Assembly: GCA_035079385.1 (NCBI GenBank)
Contig: JAVHKY010000082.1
Location: 949,095-1,013,094, forward strand
Direction of reading: 5' to 3'
Length of the DNA: 64,000 nucleotides
Source of the DNA: Aspidiotus rigidus
Lineage: Eukaryota > Arthropoda > Insecta > Hemiptera > Diaspididae
Part shown: positions 48,100-61,416 of the stretch, piece after piece
Position numbering within the stretch: the first letter of the stretch is position 1
How the letters are laid out: the number at the start of each line of letters is the position of its first letter
The notes under the pieces: model-generated
Seen by the model: the letters and a program-made list of their open reading frames with translations, nothing else
Databases searched by the model: none
Told to the model about the DNA's origin: nothing
Made by a program: the position numbers and the translations under genes

Positions 48100-50559
48100 T
48101 CGAACTTTCGAAATTGTGATTTGTGGTCAAGTTTTTAGGCCAAAAGGATATGAAATTCGTAATCTGCGTTAAATTTCGGTTAGGATAGGACTATTGGGTA
48201 CAATTTTTAGTCGCCGGAGATTTTTTTCTGGTGAAAATTCAGTTTTTACAGAGGGCAATAATTTCGAATTTTCGGAATTGTGATTTGTGGTCAAGTTTTT
48301 CAGCCAAAAAGATATGAAATTCGTAATCTGCGTTAAATTTCGGTTAGGACAGGACTATTGTGTACAATTTTTAGTCGCCGGAGATTTTTTTCTGGTGAAA
48401 ATTCAGTTTTCACCGAGGGCAATAATTTCGAATTTTCGAAATTGTGATTTGTGGTCAAGTTTTTCGGTCGAAAGGATATGAAATTCGTAATCTGCGTTAA
48501 ATTTCGGTTAGGATAGGACTATTGGGTACAATTTTTAGTCGACGGAGATTTTTTTCTGGTGAAAATGCAGTTTTCACAGAGGGCAATAATTTCGAATTTT
48601 CGAAATTGTGATTTGTGGTCAAGTTTTTTAGATAAAAGGATATGAAATTCGTAATCTGCGTTAAATTTCGGTTAGGATAGGACTATTGGGTACAATTTTT
48701 AGTCGCCGGAGATTTTTTTCTGGTGAAAATTCAGTTTTCACAGAGGGCAATAATTTCGAATTTTCGAAATTGTGATTTGTGGTCACGTTTTTCAGCCGAA
48801 AGGATATGAAATTCGTAATCTGCGTTAAATTTCGGTTAGGATAGGACTATTGGGTACAATTTTTAGTCGCCGGAGATTTTTTTCTGGTGAAAATTCAGTT
48901 TTCACAGAGGGCAATAATTTCGAATTTTCGAAATTGTGATTTGTGGTCAAGTTTTTCAGATGAAAGGATATGAAATTCGTAATCTGCGTTAAATTTCGGT
49001 TAGGATAGGACTATTGGGTACAATTTTTAGTCGCCGGAGATTTTTTTCTGGTGAAAATTCAGTTTTCACAGAGGGCAATAATTTCGAACTTTCGAAATTG
49101 TGATTTGTGGTCAAGTTTTTCAGCCGAAAGTATATGAAATTCGTAATCTGCGTTAAATTTCGGTTAGGATAGGACTATTGGGTACAATTTTTAGTCGCCG
49201 GAGATTTTTTTCTGGTGAAAATTCAATTTTCACAGAGGGCAATAATTTCGAATTTTCGAAATTGTGATTTGTGGTCAAGTTTTTCAGCCGAAAGGATATG
49301 AAATTCGTAATCTGCGTTAAATTTCGGTTAGGATAGGACTATTGGGTACAATTTTTAGTCGCCGGAGATTTTTTTCTGGTGAAAATTCAGTTTTCACAGA
49401 GGGCAATCATTTCGAACTTTCGAAATTGTGATTTGTGGTCAAGTTTTTCAGCCGAAAGGATATGAAATTCGTAATCTGCGTTAAATTTCGGTTAGGATAG
49501 GACTATTGGGTACAATTTTTAGTCGCCGGAGATTTTTTTCTGGTGAAAATTCAGTTTTCACAGAGGGCAATAATTTCGAATTTTCGAAATTGTGATTTGT
49601 GGTCAAGTTTTTCAGCCGAAAAGATATGAAATTCGTAATCTGCGTTAAATTTCGGTTAGGATAGGACTATTGGGTACAATTTTTAGTCGCCGGAGATTTT
49701 TTTCTGGTGAAAATTCAGTTTTCACAGAGGGCAATAATTTCGAATTTTCGAAATTGTGATTTGTGGTCAAGTTTTTCAGCCGAAAAGATATGAAATTCGT
49801 AATCTGCGTTAAATTTCGGTTAGGATAGGACTATTGGGTACAATTTTTAGTCGCCGGAGATTTTTTTCTGGTGAAAATTCAGTTTTCACAGAGGGCAATA
49901 ATTTCGAATTTTCGAAATTGTGATTTGTGGCCAAGTTTTTCAGCCGAAAAGATATGAAATTCGTAATCTGCGTTATATTTCGGTTAGGATAGGACTATTG
50001 GGTACAATTTTTGGTCGCCGGAGATTTTTTTCTGGTGAAAATTCAGTTTTCACAGAGGGCAATAATTTCGAATTTTCGAAATTGTGATTTGTGGTCAAGT
50101 TTTTCAGCCGAAAGGATATGAAATTCGTAATCTGCGTTAAATTTCGGTTAGGATAGGACTATTGGGTACAATTTTTAGTCGCCGGAGATTTTTTTCTGGT
50201 GAAAATTCAGTTTTCACAGAGGGCAATAATTTCGAATTTTCGAAATTGTGATTTGTGGTCAAGTTTTTCAGCCGAAAAGATATGAAATTCGTAATCTGCG
50301 TTATATTTCGGTTAGGATAGGACTATTGGGTACAATTTTTGGTCGCCGGAGATTTTTTTCTGGTGAAAATTCAGTTTTCACAGAGGGCAATAATTTCGAA
50401 TTTTCGAAATTGTTATTTGTGGTCAAGTTTTTCAGCCGAAAGGATATGAAATTCGTAATCTGCGTTAAATTTCGGTTAGGATAGGACTATTGGGTAGAAT
50501 TTTTAGTCGCCGGAGATTTTTTTCTGGTGAAAATTCAGTTTTCACAGAGGGCAATAATT
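48100..50559. repeat. 15-monomer C2 HOR, 2460 bp, copy 2
   Basis: Same marker series as copy 1. The only internal difference I noticed is GTGGCCAAG near 49928 against GTGGTCAAG near 47468. The 64- and 78-codon ORFs in the two copies are identical for that reason, not because of coding constraint. Confidence 0.93.
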
Positions 50560-51967
50560 TCGAATTTTCGAAATTGTGATTTGTGGTCAAGTTTTTCAGC
50601 CGAAAGGATATGAAATTCGTAATCTGCGTTAAATTTCGGTTAGGATAGGACTATTGGGTACAATTTTTAGTCGCCGGAGATTTTTTTCTGGTGAAAATTC
50701 AGTTTTCACAGAGGGCAATCATTTCGAACTTTCGAAATTGTGATTTGTGGTCAAGTTTTTCAGCCGAAAGGATATGAAATTCGTAATCTGCGTTAAATTT
50801 CGGTTAGGATAGGACTATTGGGTACAATTTTTAGTCGCCGGAGATTTTTTTCTGGTGAAAATTCAGTTTTCACAGAGGGCAATAATTTCGAATTTTCGAA
50901 ATTGTGATTTGTGGTCAAGTTTTTCAGCCGAAAAGATATGAAATTCGTAATCTGCGTTAAATTTCGGTTAGGATAGGACTATTGGGTACAATTTTTAGTC
51001 GCCGGAGATTTTTTTCTGGTGAAAATTCAGTTTTCACAGAGGGCAATCATTTCGAACTTTCGAAATTGTGATTTGTGGTCAAGTTTTTCAGCCGAAAGGA
51101 TATGAAATTCGTAATCTGCGTTAAATTTCGGTTAGGATAGGACTATTGGGTACAATTTTTAGTCGCCGGAGATTTTTTTCTGGTGAAAATTCAGTTTTCA
51201 CAGAGGGCAATAATTTCGAATTTTCGAAATTGTGATTTGTGGTCAAGTTTTTCAGCCGAAAAGATATGAAATTCGTAATCTGCGTTAAATTTCGGTTAGG
51301 ATAGGACTATTGGGTACAATTTTTAGTCGCCGGAGATTTTTTTCTGGTGAAAATTCAGTTTTCACAGAGGGCAATAATTTCGAATTTTCGAAATTGTTAT
51401 TTGTGGTCAAGTTTTTCAGCCGAAAGGATATGAAATTCGTAATCTGCGTTAAATTTCGGTTAGGATAGGACTATTGGGTACAATTTTCAGTCGCCGGAGA
51501 TTTTTTTCTGGTGAAAATTCAGTTTTCACAGAGGGCAATAATTTCGAATTTTCGACATTGTGATTTGTGGTCAAGTTTTTCAGCCGAAAAGATATGAAAT
51601 TCGTAATCTGCGTTAAATTTCGGTTAGGATAGGACTATTGGGTACAATTTTTAGTCGCCGAAGATTTTTTTCTGGTGAAAATTCAGTTTTCACAGAGGGC
51701 AATAATTTCGAATTTTCGAAATTGTGATTTGTGGTCAAGTTTTTCAGCCGAAAGGATATGAAATTCGTAATCCGCGTTAAATTTCGGTTAGGATAGGACT
51801 ATTGGGTACAATTTTTAGTCGCCGGAGATTTTTCTCTGGTGAAAATTCAGTTTTTACAGAGGGCAATAATTTTGAATTTTCGAAATTGTTATTTGTGGTC
51901 AAGTTTTTCAGCCGAAAGGATATGAAATTCGTAATCTGCGTTAAATTTCGGTTAGGATAGGACTATT

Positions 51968-53290
51968 GGGTATCATTTTTAGTCGCCAGTAATTTTTTTC
52001 TGATGAAAATTAAGTTTTGCATAGAAAGCGATAATTTCGAATTTTCGAAATTATTGTGATTTGTAGTCAAGTTTTTTTGCTGAATCAGCATGAATTTTGT
52101 AATCTGCGTTAAATTTCGGTTAGGATAGGACTATTGGGTATCATTTTTAGTCGCCAGTAATTTTTTTCTGATGAAAATTAAGTTTTGCATAGAAAGCGAT
52201 AATTTCGAATTTTCGAAATTGTGATTTGTAGTCATGTTTTTTTGCTGAATCAGCATGAAATTCGTAATCTGCGTTAAATTTCGGTTAGGATAGGACTATT
52301 GGGTATCATTTTTAGTCGCCAGTAATTTTTTTCTGATGAAAATTAAGTTTTGCATAGAAAGCGATAATTTCGAATTTTCGAAATTGTGATTTGTAGTCAA
52401 GTTTTTTTGCTGAATCAGCATGAAATTCGTAATCTGCGTTAAATTTCGGTTAGGATAGGACTATTGGGTATCATTTTTAGTCGCCAGTAATTTTTTTCTG
52501 ATGAAAATTAAGTTTTGCATAGAAAGCGATAATTTCGAATTTTCGAAATTGTGATTTGTAGTCAAGTTTTTTTGCTGAATCAGCATGAAATTCGTAATCT
52601 GCGTTAAATTTCGGTTAGGATAGGACTATTGGGTATCATTTTTAGTCGCCAGTAATTTTTTTCTGATGAAAATTAAGTTTTGCATAGGAAGCGATAATTT
52701 CGAATTTTCGAAATTGTGATTTGTAGTCAAGTTTTTTTGCTGAATCAGCATGAATTTTGTAATCTGCGTTAAATTTCGGTTAGGATAGGACTATTGGGTA
52801 TCATTTTAGGTCGCCAGTCATTTTTTTCTGATGAAAATTAAGTTTTGCGTAGAAAGCGATAATTTCGAATTTTCGAAATTGTGATTTGTAGTCAAGTTTT
52901 TTTGCTGAATCAGCATGAAATTCGTAATCTGCGTTAAATTTCGGTTAGGATAGGACTATTGGGTATCATTTTTAGTCGCCAGTGATTTTTTTCTGATGAA
53001 AATTAAGTTTTGCATAGAAAGCGATAATTTCGAATTTTCGAAATTGTGATTTGTAGTCAAGTTTTTTTGCTGAATCAGCATGAAATTCGTAATCTGCGTT
53101 AAATTTCGGTTAGGATAGGACTATTGGGTATCATTTTTAGTCGCCAGTAATTTTTTTCTGATGAAAATTAAGTTTTGCATAGAAAGCGATAATTTCGAAT
53201 TTTCGAAATTGTGATTTGTAGTCAAGTTTTTTTGCTGAATCAGCATGAAATTCGTAATCTGCGTTAAATTTCGGTTAGGATAGGACTATT
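51968..53290. repeat. C block 5: eight C1 monomers
   Basis: Begins after a C2 monomer with GTTATTTGTGG. The first monomer has a 3-bp insertion (GAAATTATTGTG near 52051). The AGGTCGCCAGTCATTT variant occurs near 52808. Confidence 0.93.
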
Positions 53291-54130
53291 GGGTACAATT
53301 TTTAGTAGCCGGAGATTTTTTTCTGGTGAAAATTCAGTTTTCACAGAGGGCAATAATTTTGAATTTTCGAAATTGTGATTTGTGGTCAAGTTTTTCAGCC
53401 GAAAAGATATGAAATTCGTAATCTGCGTTAAATTTCGGTTAGGATAGGACTATTGGGTACGATCTTTAGTCGCCGGGGATTTTTTTCTGGTGAAAATTCA
53501 GTTTTCACAGAGGGCAATAATTTCGAATTTTCGAAATTGTGATTTGTGGTCAAGTTTTTCAGCCGAAAGGATATGAAATTCGTAATCTGCGTTAAATTTC
53601 GGTTAGGATAGGACTATTGGGTACGATTTTTAGTCGCCGGAGATTTTTTTCTGGTGAAAATTCAGTTTTCACAGAGGGCAATAATTTCGAATTTTCGAAA
53701 TTGTGATTTGTGGTCAAGTTTTTCAGCCGAAAGGATATGGAATTCGTAATCTGCGTTAAATTTCGGTTACGATAGGACTATTGGGTACAATTTTTAGTCG
53801 CCGGAGATTTTTTTCTGGTGAAAATTCAGTTTTCACAGAGGCCAATAATTTCGAATTTCCGAAATTGTGATTTGTGGTCAAGTTTTTCAGCCGAAAGGAT
53901 ATGAAATTCGTAATCTGCTTTAAATTTCGGTTAGGATAGGACTATTGGGTACAATTTTTAGTAGCCGGAGATTTTTTTCTGGTGAAAATTCAGTTTTCAC
54001 AGAGGGCAATAATTTCGAATTTTCGAAATTGTGATTTGTGGTGAAGTTTTTCAGCCGAAAGGATATGAAATTCGTAATCTGCGTTAAATTTTGGTTAGGA
54101 GAGGACTATTGGGTACAATTTTTAGTCGCC
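52000..54130. repeat. Mixed C1/C2 HOR, 2472-bp offset, copy 1
   Basis: Spans the C1 to C2 junction at 53291. Copy 2 is about 54470-56600. The period is 9 x 165 + 6 x 164 + 3 bp, that is, fifteen monomers of two sub-families moving together as one unit. Confidence 0.9.
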
Positions 54131-54274
54131 GGAGATTTTTCTCTGGTGAAAATTCAGTTTTTACAGAGGGCAATAATTTTGAATTTTCGAAATTGTTATT
54201 TGTGGTCAAGTTTTTCAGCCGAAAGGATATGAAATTCGTAATCTGCGTTAAATTTCGGTTAGGATAGGACTATT
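53291..54274. repeat. C block 6: six C2 monomers
   Basis: Markers: TTTTTAGTAGCCGG, GGGTACGATCTTTAG (near 53457), GGTTACGATAGG, GAGGCCAATAA and TCTGCTTTAAATT. The last monomer has TTCTCTGGTG and TTTTTACAGAGG. Most of these recur 2472 bp downstream. Confidence 0.93.
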
Positions 54275-55762
54275 GGGTATCATTTTTAGTCGCCAGTAAT
54301 TTTTTTCTGATGAAAATTAAGTTTTGCATAGAAAGCGATAATTTCGAATTTTCGAAATTGTGATTTGTAGTCAAGTTTTTTTGCTGAATCAGCATCAAAT
54401 TCGTAATCTGCGTTAAATTTCAGTTAGGATAGGACTATTGGGTATCATTTTTAGTCGCCAGTAATTTTTTTCTGATGAAAATTAAGTTTTGCATAGAAAG
54501 CGATAATTTCGAATTTTCGAAATTATTGTGATTTGTAGTCAAGTTTTTTTGCTGAATCAGCATGAATTTTGTAATCTGCGTTAAATTTCGGTTAGGATAG
54601 GACTATTGGGTATCATTTTTAGTCGCCAGTAATTTTTTTCTGATGAAAATTAAGTTTTGCATAGAAAGCGATAATTTCGAATTTTCGAAATTGTGATTTG
54701 TAGTCAAGTTTTTTTGCTGAATCAGCATGAAATTCGTAATCTGCGTTAAATTTCGGTTAGGATAGGACTATTGGGTATCATTTTTAGTCGCCAGTAATTT
54801 TTTTCTGATGAAAATTAAGTTTTGCATAGAAAGCGATAATTTCGAATTTTCGAAATTGTGATTTGTAGTCAAGTTTTTTTGCTGAATCAGCATGAAATTC
54901 GTAATCTGCGTTAAATTTCGGTTAGGATAGGACTATTGGGTATCATTTTTAGTCGCCAGTAGTTTTTTTCTGATGAAAATTAAGTTTTGCATAGAAAGCG
55001 ATAATTTCGAATTTTCGAAATTGTGATTTGTAGTCAAGTTTTTTTGCTGAATCAGCATGAAATTCGTAATCTGCGTTAAATTTCGGTTAGGATAGGACTA
55101 TTGGGTATCATTTTTAGTCGCCAGTAATTTTTTTCTGATGAAAATTAAGTTTTGCATAGGAAGCGATAATTTCGAATTTTCGAAATTGTGATTTGTAGTC
55201 AAGTTTTTTTGCTGAATCAGCATGAATTTTGTAATCTGCGTTAAATTTCGGTTAGGATAGGACTATTGGGTATCATTTTAGGTCGCCAGTCATTTTTTTC
55301 TGATGAAAATTAAGTTTTGCATAGAAAGCGATAATTTCGAATTTTCGAAATTGTGATTTGTAGTCAAGTTTTTTTGCTGAATCAGCATGAAATTCGTAAT
55401 CTGCGTTAAATTTCGGTTAGGATAGGACTATTGGGTATCATTTTTAGTCGCCAGTGATTTTTTTCTGATGAAAATTAAGTTTTGCATAGAAAGCGATAAT
55501 TTCGAATTTTCGAAATTGTGATTTGTAGTCAAGTTTTTTTGCTGAATCAGCATGAAATTCGTAATCTGCGTTAAATTTCGGTTAGGATAGGACTATTGGG
55601 TATCATTTTTAGTCGCCAGTAATTTTTTTCTGATGAAAATTAAGTTTTGCATAGAAAGCGATAATTTCGAATTTTCGAAATTGTGATTTGTAGTCAAGTT
55701 TTTTTGCTGAATCAGCATGAAATTCGTAATCTGCGTTAAATTTCGGTTAGGATAGGACTATT
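54275..55762. repeat. C block 7: nine C1 monomers
   Basis: Copy of block 5 with one additional C1 monomer at its start (GCATCAAATTCG followed by TTTCAGTTAGG). It repeats the 3-bp insertion (54523) and the AGGTCGCCAGTC marker (55280), each 2472 bp from its counterpart. Confidence 0.93.
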
Positions 55763-56600
55763 GGGTACAATTTTTAGTAGCCGGAGATTTTTTTCTGGTG
55801 AAAATTCAGTTTTCACAGAGGGCAATAATTTCGAATTTTCGAAATTGCGATTTGTGGTCAAGTTTTTCAGCCGAAAAGATATGAAATTCGTAATCTGCGT
55901 TAAATTTCGGTTAGGATAGGACTATTGGGTACGATCTTTAGTCGCCGGGGATTTTTTTCTGGTGAAAATTCAGTTTTCACAGAGGGCAATAATTTCGAAT
56001 TTTCGAAATTGTGATTTGTGGTCAAGTTTTTCAGCCGAAAGGATATGAAATTCGTAATCTGCGTTAAATTTCGGTTAGGATAGGACTATTGGGTACGATT
56101 TTTAGTCGCCGGAGATTTTTTTCTGGTGAAAATTCAGTTTTCACAGAGGGCAATAATTTCGAATTTTCGAAATTGTGATTTGTGGTCAAGTTTTTCAGCC
56201 GAAAGGATATGGAATTCGTAATCTGCGTTAAATTTCGGTTACGATAGGACTATTGGGTACAATTTTTAGTCGCCGGAGATTTTTTTCTGGTGAAAATTCA
56301 GTTTTCACAGAGGCCAATAATTTCGAATTTCCGAAATTGTGATTTGTGGTCAAGTTTTTCAGCCGAAAGGATATGAAATTCGTAATCTGCTTTAAATTTC
56401 GGTTAGGATAGGACTATTGGGTACAATTTTTAGTAGCCGGAGATTTTTTTCTGGTGAAAATTCAGTTTTCACAGAGGGCAATAATTTCGAATTTTCGAAA
56501 TTGTGATTTGTGGTGAAGTTTTTCAGCCGAAAGGATATGAAATTCGTAATCTGCGTTAAATTTTGGTTAGGAGAGGACTATTGGGTACAATTTTTAGTCG
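54470..56600. repeat. Mixed C1/C2 HOR, 2472-bp offset, copy 2
   Basis: Counterpart of 52000-54130. It ends where TTCTCTGGTG of copy 1 is replaced by TTTTCTGGTG. Small differences include ATTGCGATTTG near 55846 and AGTAGTTTTTT near 54958. Confidence 0.9.
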
Positions 56601-58300
56601 CCGGAGATTTTTTTCTGGTGAAAATTCAGTTTTCACAGAGGGCAATAATTTCGAATTTTCGAAATTGTGATTTGTGGTCAAGTTTTTCAGCCAAAAGGAT
56701 ATGGAATTCGTAATCTGCGTTAAATTTCGGTTAGGAGAGGACTATTGGGTACAATTTTTAGTCGCCGGAGATTTTTTTCTGGTGAAAATTCAGTTTTCAC
56801 AGAGGGCAATAATTTCGAATTTCCGAAATTGTGATTTGTGGTCAAGTTTTTCAGCCGAAAGGATATGAAATTCGTAATCTGCGTTAAATTTCGGTTAGGA
56901 TAGGACTATTGGTTTCCATTTTTAGTAGCGGGAGATTTTTTTCTGGTGAAAATTCAGTTTTCACAGAGGGCAATAATTTCGAATTTCCGAAATTGTGATT
57001 TGTGGTCAAGTTTTTCAGCCAAAAGGATATGGAATTCGTAATCTGCGTTAAATTTCGGTTAGGATAGGACTATTGGGTACAATTTTTAGTCGCCGGAGAT
57101 TTTTTTCTGGTGAAAATTCAGTTTTCACAGAGGGCAATAATTTCGAATTTCCGAAATTGTGATTTGTGGTCAAGTTTTTCAGCCGAAAGGATATGAAATT
57201 CGTAATCTGCGTTAAATTTCGGTTAGGATAGGACTATTGGGTACAATTTTTAGTAGCCGGAGATTTTTTTCTGGTGAAAATTCAGTTTTCACAGAGGGCA
57301 ATAATTTCGAATTTTCGAAATTGTGATTTGTGGTCAAGTTTTTCAGCCGAAAAGATATGAAATTCGTAATCTGCGTTAAATTTCGGTTAGGATAGGACTA
57401 TTGGGTACAATTTTTAGTCGCCGGAGATTTTTTTCTGGTGAAAATTCAGTTTTCACAGAGGGCAATAATTTCGAATTTCCGAAATTGTGATTTGTGGTCA
57501 AGTTTTTCAGCCGAAAAGATATGAAATTCGTAATCTGCGTTAAATTTCGGTTAGGAGAGGACTATTGGGTACAATTTTTAGTCGCCGGAGATTTTTTTCT
57601 GGTGAAAATTCAGTTTTCACAGAGGGCAATAATTTCGAATTTTCGAAATTGTGATTTGTGGTCAAGTTTTTCAGCCGAAAGGATATGAAATTCGTAATCT
57701 GCGTTAAATTTCGGTTAGGATAGGACTATTGGGTACAATTTTTAGTCGCCGGAGATTTTTTTCTGGTGAAAATTCAGTTTTCACAGAGGGCAATAATTTC
57801 GAATTTCCGAAATTGTGATTTGTGGTCAAGTTTTTCAGCCGAAAGGATATGAAATTCGTAATCTGCGTTAAATTTCGGTTAGGATAGGACTATTGGGTTC
57901 CATTTTTTGTCGCCGGAGATTTTTTTCTGGTGAAAATTCAGTTTTCACAGAGGGCAATAATTTCGAATTTTCGAAATTGTGATTTGTGGTGAAGTTTTTC
58001 AGCCGAAAGGATATGAAATTCGTAATCTGCGTTAAATTTCGGTTAGGAGAGGACTATTGGGTACAATTTTTAGTCGCCGGAGATTTTTTTCTGGTGAAAA
58101 TTCAGTTTTCACAGAGGGCAATAATTTCGAATTTCCGAAATTGTGATTTGTGGTCAAGTTTTTCAGCCGAAAGGATATGAAATTCGTAATCTGCGTTAAA
58201 TTTCGGTTAGGATAGGACTATTGGGTTCCATTTTTTGTCGCCGGAGATTTTTTTCTGGTGAAAATTCAGTTTTCACAGAGGGCAATAATTTCGAATTTTC
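56000..58300. repeat. 19-monomer C2 duplication, 3116-bp offset, copy 1
   Basis: Markers GGGTACGATT (56095), the paired monomers starting near 56510 and 56674, and GGTTTCCATTTTTAGTAGCG (56911) recur at 59211, 59626, 59790 and 60027, all 3116 bp later. GGGTTCCATTTTTTGTCG at 58223 also recurs at 61339, but marker order between 57000 and 58200 differs between copies. Confidence 0.82.
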
Positions 58301-59115
58301 GAAATTGTGATTTGTGGTGAAGTTTTTCAGCCGAAAGGATATGAAATTCGTAATCTGCGTTAAATTTCGGTTAGGAGAGGACTATTGGGTACAATTTTTA
58401 GTCGCCGGAGATTTTTTTCTGGTGAAAATTCAGTTTTCACAGAGGGCAATAATTTCGAATTTCCGAAATTGTGATTTGTGGTCAAGTTTTTCAGCCGAAA
58501 GGATATGAAATTCGTAATCTGCTTTAGATTTCGGTTAGGATAGGACTATTGGGTACAATTTTTAGTAGCCGGAGATTTTTTTCTGGTGAAAATTCAGTTT
58601 TCACAGAGGGCAATAATTTCGAATTTCCGAAATTGTGATTTGTGGTCAAGTTTTTCAGCCGAAAAGATATGAAATTCGTAATCTGCGTTAAATTTCGGTT
58701 AGGATAGGACTATTGGGTACAATTTTTAGTAGCCGGAGATTTTTTTCTGGTGAAAATTCAGTTTTCACAGAGGGCAATAATTTCGAATTTTCGAAATTGT
58801 GATTTGTGGTCAAGTTTTTCAGCCGAAAGGATATGAAATTCGTAATCTGCGTTAAATTTCGGTTAGGATAGGACTATTGGGTACGATTTTTAGTCGCCGG
58901 AGATTTTTTTCTGGTGAAAATTCAGTTTTCACAGAGGGCAATAATTTCGAATTTTCGAAATTGTGATTTGTGGTCAAGTTTTTCAGCCGAAAGGATATGG
59001 AATTCGTAATCTGCGTTAAATTTCGGTTACGATAGGACTATTGGGTACAATTTTTAGTCGCCGGAGATTTTTTTCTGGTGAAAATTCAGTTTTCACAGAG
59101 GCCAATAATTTCGAA

Positions 59116-61416
59116 TTTCCGAAATTGTGATTTGTGGTCAAGTTTTTCAGCCGAAAGGATATGAAATTCGTAATCTGCGTTAAATTTCGGTTAGGATAGG
59201 ACTATTGGGTACGATTTTTAGTCGCCGGAGATTTTTTTCTGGTGAAAATTCAGTTTTCACAGAGGGCAATAATTTCGAATTTTCGAAATTGTGATTTGTG
59301 GTCAAGTTTTTCAGCCGAAAGGATATGGAATTCGTAATCTGCGTTAAATTTCGGTTACGATAGGACTATTGGGTACAATTTTTAGTCGCCGGAGATTTTT
59401 TTCTGGTGAAAATTCAGTTTTCACAGAGGCCAATAATTTCGAATTTCCGAAATTGTGATTTGTGGTCAAGTTTTTCAGCCGAAAGGATATGAAATTCGTA
59501 ATCTGCTTTAAATTTCGGTTAGGATAGGACTATTGGGTACAATTTTTAGTAGCCGGAGATTTTTTTCTGGTGAAAATTCAGTTTTCACAGAGGGCAATAA
59601 TTTCGAATTTTCGAAATTGTGATTTGTGGTGAAGTTTTTCAGCCGAAAGGATATGAAATTCGTAATCTGCGTTAAATTTTGGTTAGGAGAGGACTATTGG
59701 GTACAATTTTTAGTCGCCGGAGATTTTTTTCTGGTGAAAATTCAGTTTTCACAGAGGGCAATAATTTCGAATTTTCGAAATTGTGATTTGTGGTCAAGTT
59801 TTTCAGCCAAAAGGATATGGAATTCGTAATCTGCGTTAAATTTCGGTTAGGAGAGGACTATTGGGTACAATTTTTAGTCGCCGGAGATTTTTTTCTGGTG
59901 AAAATTCAGTTTTCACAGAGGGCAATAATTTCGAATTTCCGAAATTGTGATTTGTGGTCAAGTTTTTCAGCCGAAAGGATATGAAATTCGTAATCTGCGT
60001 TAAATTTCGGTTAGGATAGGACTATTGGTTTCCATTTTTAGTAGCGGGAGATTTTTTTCTGGTGAAAATTCAGTTTTCACAGAGGGCAATAATTTCGAAT
60101 TTCCGAAATTGTGATTTGTGGTCAAGTTTTTCAGCCGAAAGGATATGAAATTCGTAATCTGCGTTAAATTTCGGTTAGGATAGGACTATTGGGTACAATT
60201 TTTAGTAGCCGGAGATTTTTTTCTGGTGAAAATTCAGTTTTCACAGAGGGCAATAATTTCGAATTTTCGAAATTGTGATTTGTGGTCAAGTTTTTCAGCC
60301 GAAAAGATATGAAATTCGTAATCTGCGTTAAATTTCGGTTAGGAGAGGACTATTGGGTACAATTTTTAGTCGCCGGAGATTTTTTTCTGGTGAAAATTCA
60401 GTTTTCACAGAGGGCAATAATTTCGAATTTCCGAAATTGTGATTTGTGGTCAAGTTTTTCAGCCGAAAGGATATGAAATTCGTAATCTGCGTTAAATTTC
60501 GGTTAGGATAGGACTATTGGGTACAATTTTTAGTAGCCGGAGATTTTTTTCTGGTGAAAATTCAGTTTTCACAGAGGGCAATAATTTCGAATTTTCGAAA
60601 TTGTGATTTGTGGTCAAGTTTTTCAGCCAAAAGGATATGGAATTCGTAATCTGCGTTAAATTTCGGTTAGGAGAGGACTATTGGGTACAATTTTTAGTCG
60701 CCGGAGATTTTTTTCTGGTGAAAATTCAGTTTTCACAGAGGGTAATAATTTCGAATTTCCGAAATTGTGATTTGTGGTCAAGTTTTTCAGCCGAAAGGAT
60801 ATGAAATTCGTAATCTGCGTTAAATTTCGGTTAGGATAGGACTATTGGTTTCCATTTTTAGTAGCGGGAGATTTTTTTCTGGTGAAAATTCAGTTTTCAC
60901 AGAGGGCAATAATTTCGAATTTCCGAAATTGTGATTTGTGGTCAAGTTTTTCAGCCGAAAGGATATGAAATTCGTAATCTGCGTTAAATTTCGGTTAGGA
61001 TAGGACTATTGGGTACAATTTTTAGTAGCCGGAGATTTTTTTCTGGTGAAAATTCAGTTTTCACAGAGGGCAATAATTTCGAATTTTCGAAATTGTGATT
61101 TGTGGTCAAGTTTTTCAGCCGAAAAGATATGAAATTCGTAATCTGCGTTAAATTTCGGTTAGGAGAGGACTATTGGGTACAATTTTTAGTCGCCGGAGAT
61201 TTTTTTCTGGTGAAAATTCAGTTTTCACAGAGGGCAATAATTTCGAATTTTCGAAATTGTGATTTGTGGTCAAGTTTTTCAGCCAAAAGGATATGGAATT
61301 CGTAATCTGCGTTAAATTTCGGTTAGGATAGGACTATTGGGTTCCATTTTTTGTCGCCGGAGATTTTTTTCTGGTGAAAATTCAGTTTTCACAGAGGGCA
61401 ATAATTTCGAATTTTC
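59116..61416. repeat. 19-monomer C2 duplication, 3116-bp offset, copy 2
   Basis: Counterpart of 56000-58300. Inside it the GGTTTCCATTTTTAGTAGCG monomer appears twice (60027 and 60847, 820 bp or five monomers apart), so a further local duplication followed. Confidence 0.8.

Larger units (their letters stand above)
45244..51967. repeat. C block 4: 41 C2 monomers
   Basis: Exactly 41 x 164 bp with no net indel across the block. The junction from C1 carries GCATCAAATTCG variants. It contains a 2460-bp tandem duplication, then a shorter two-monomer repeat with TCATTTCGAACTTTCG at about 50719 and 51047. Confidence 0.95.
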
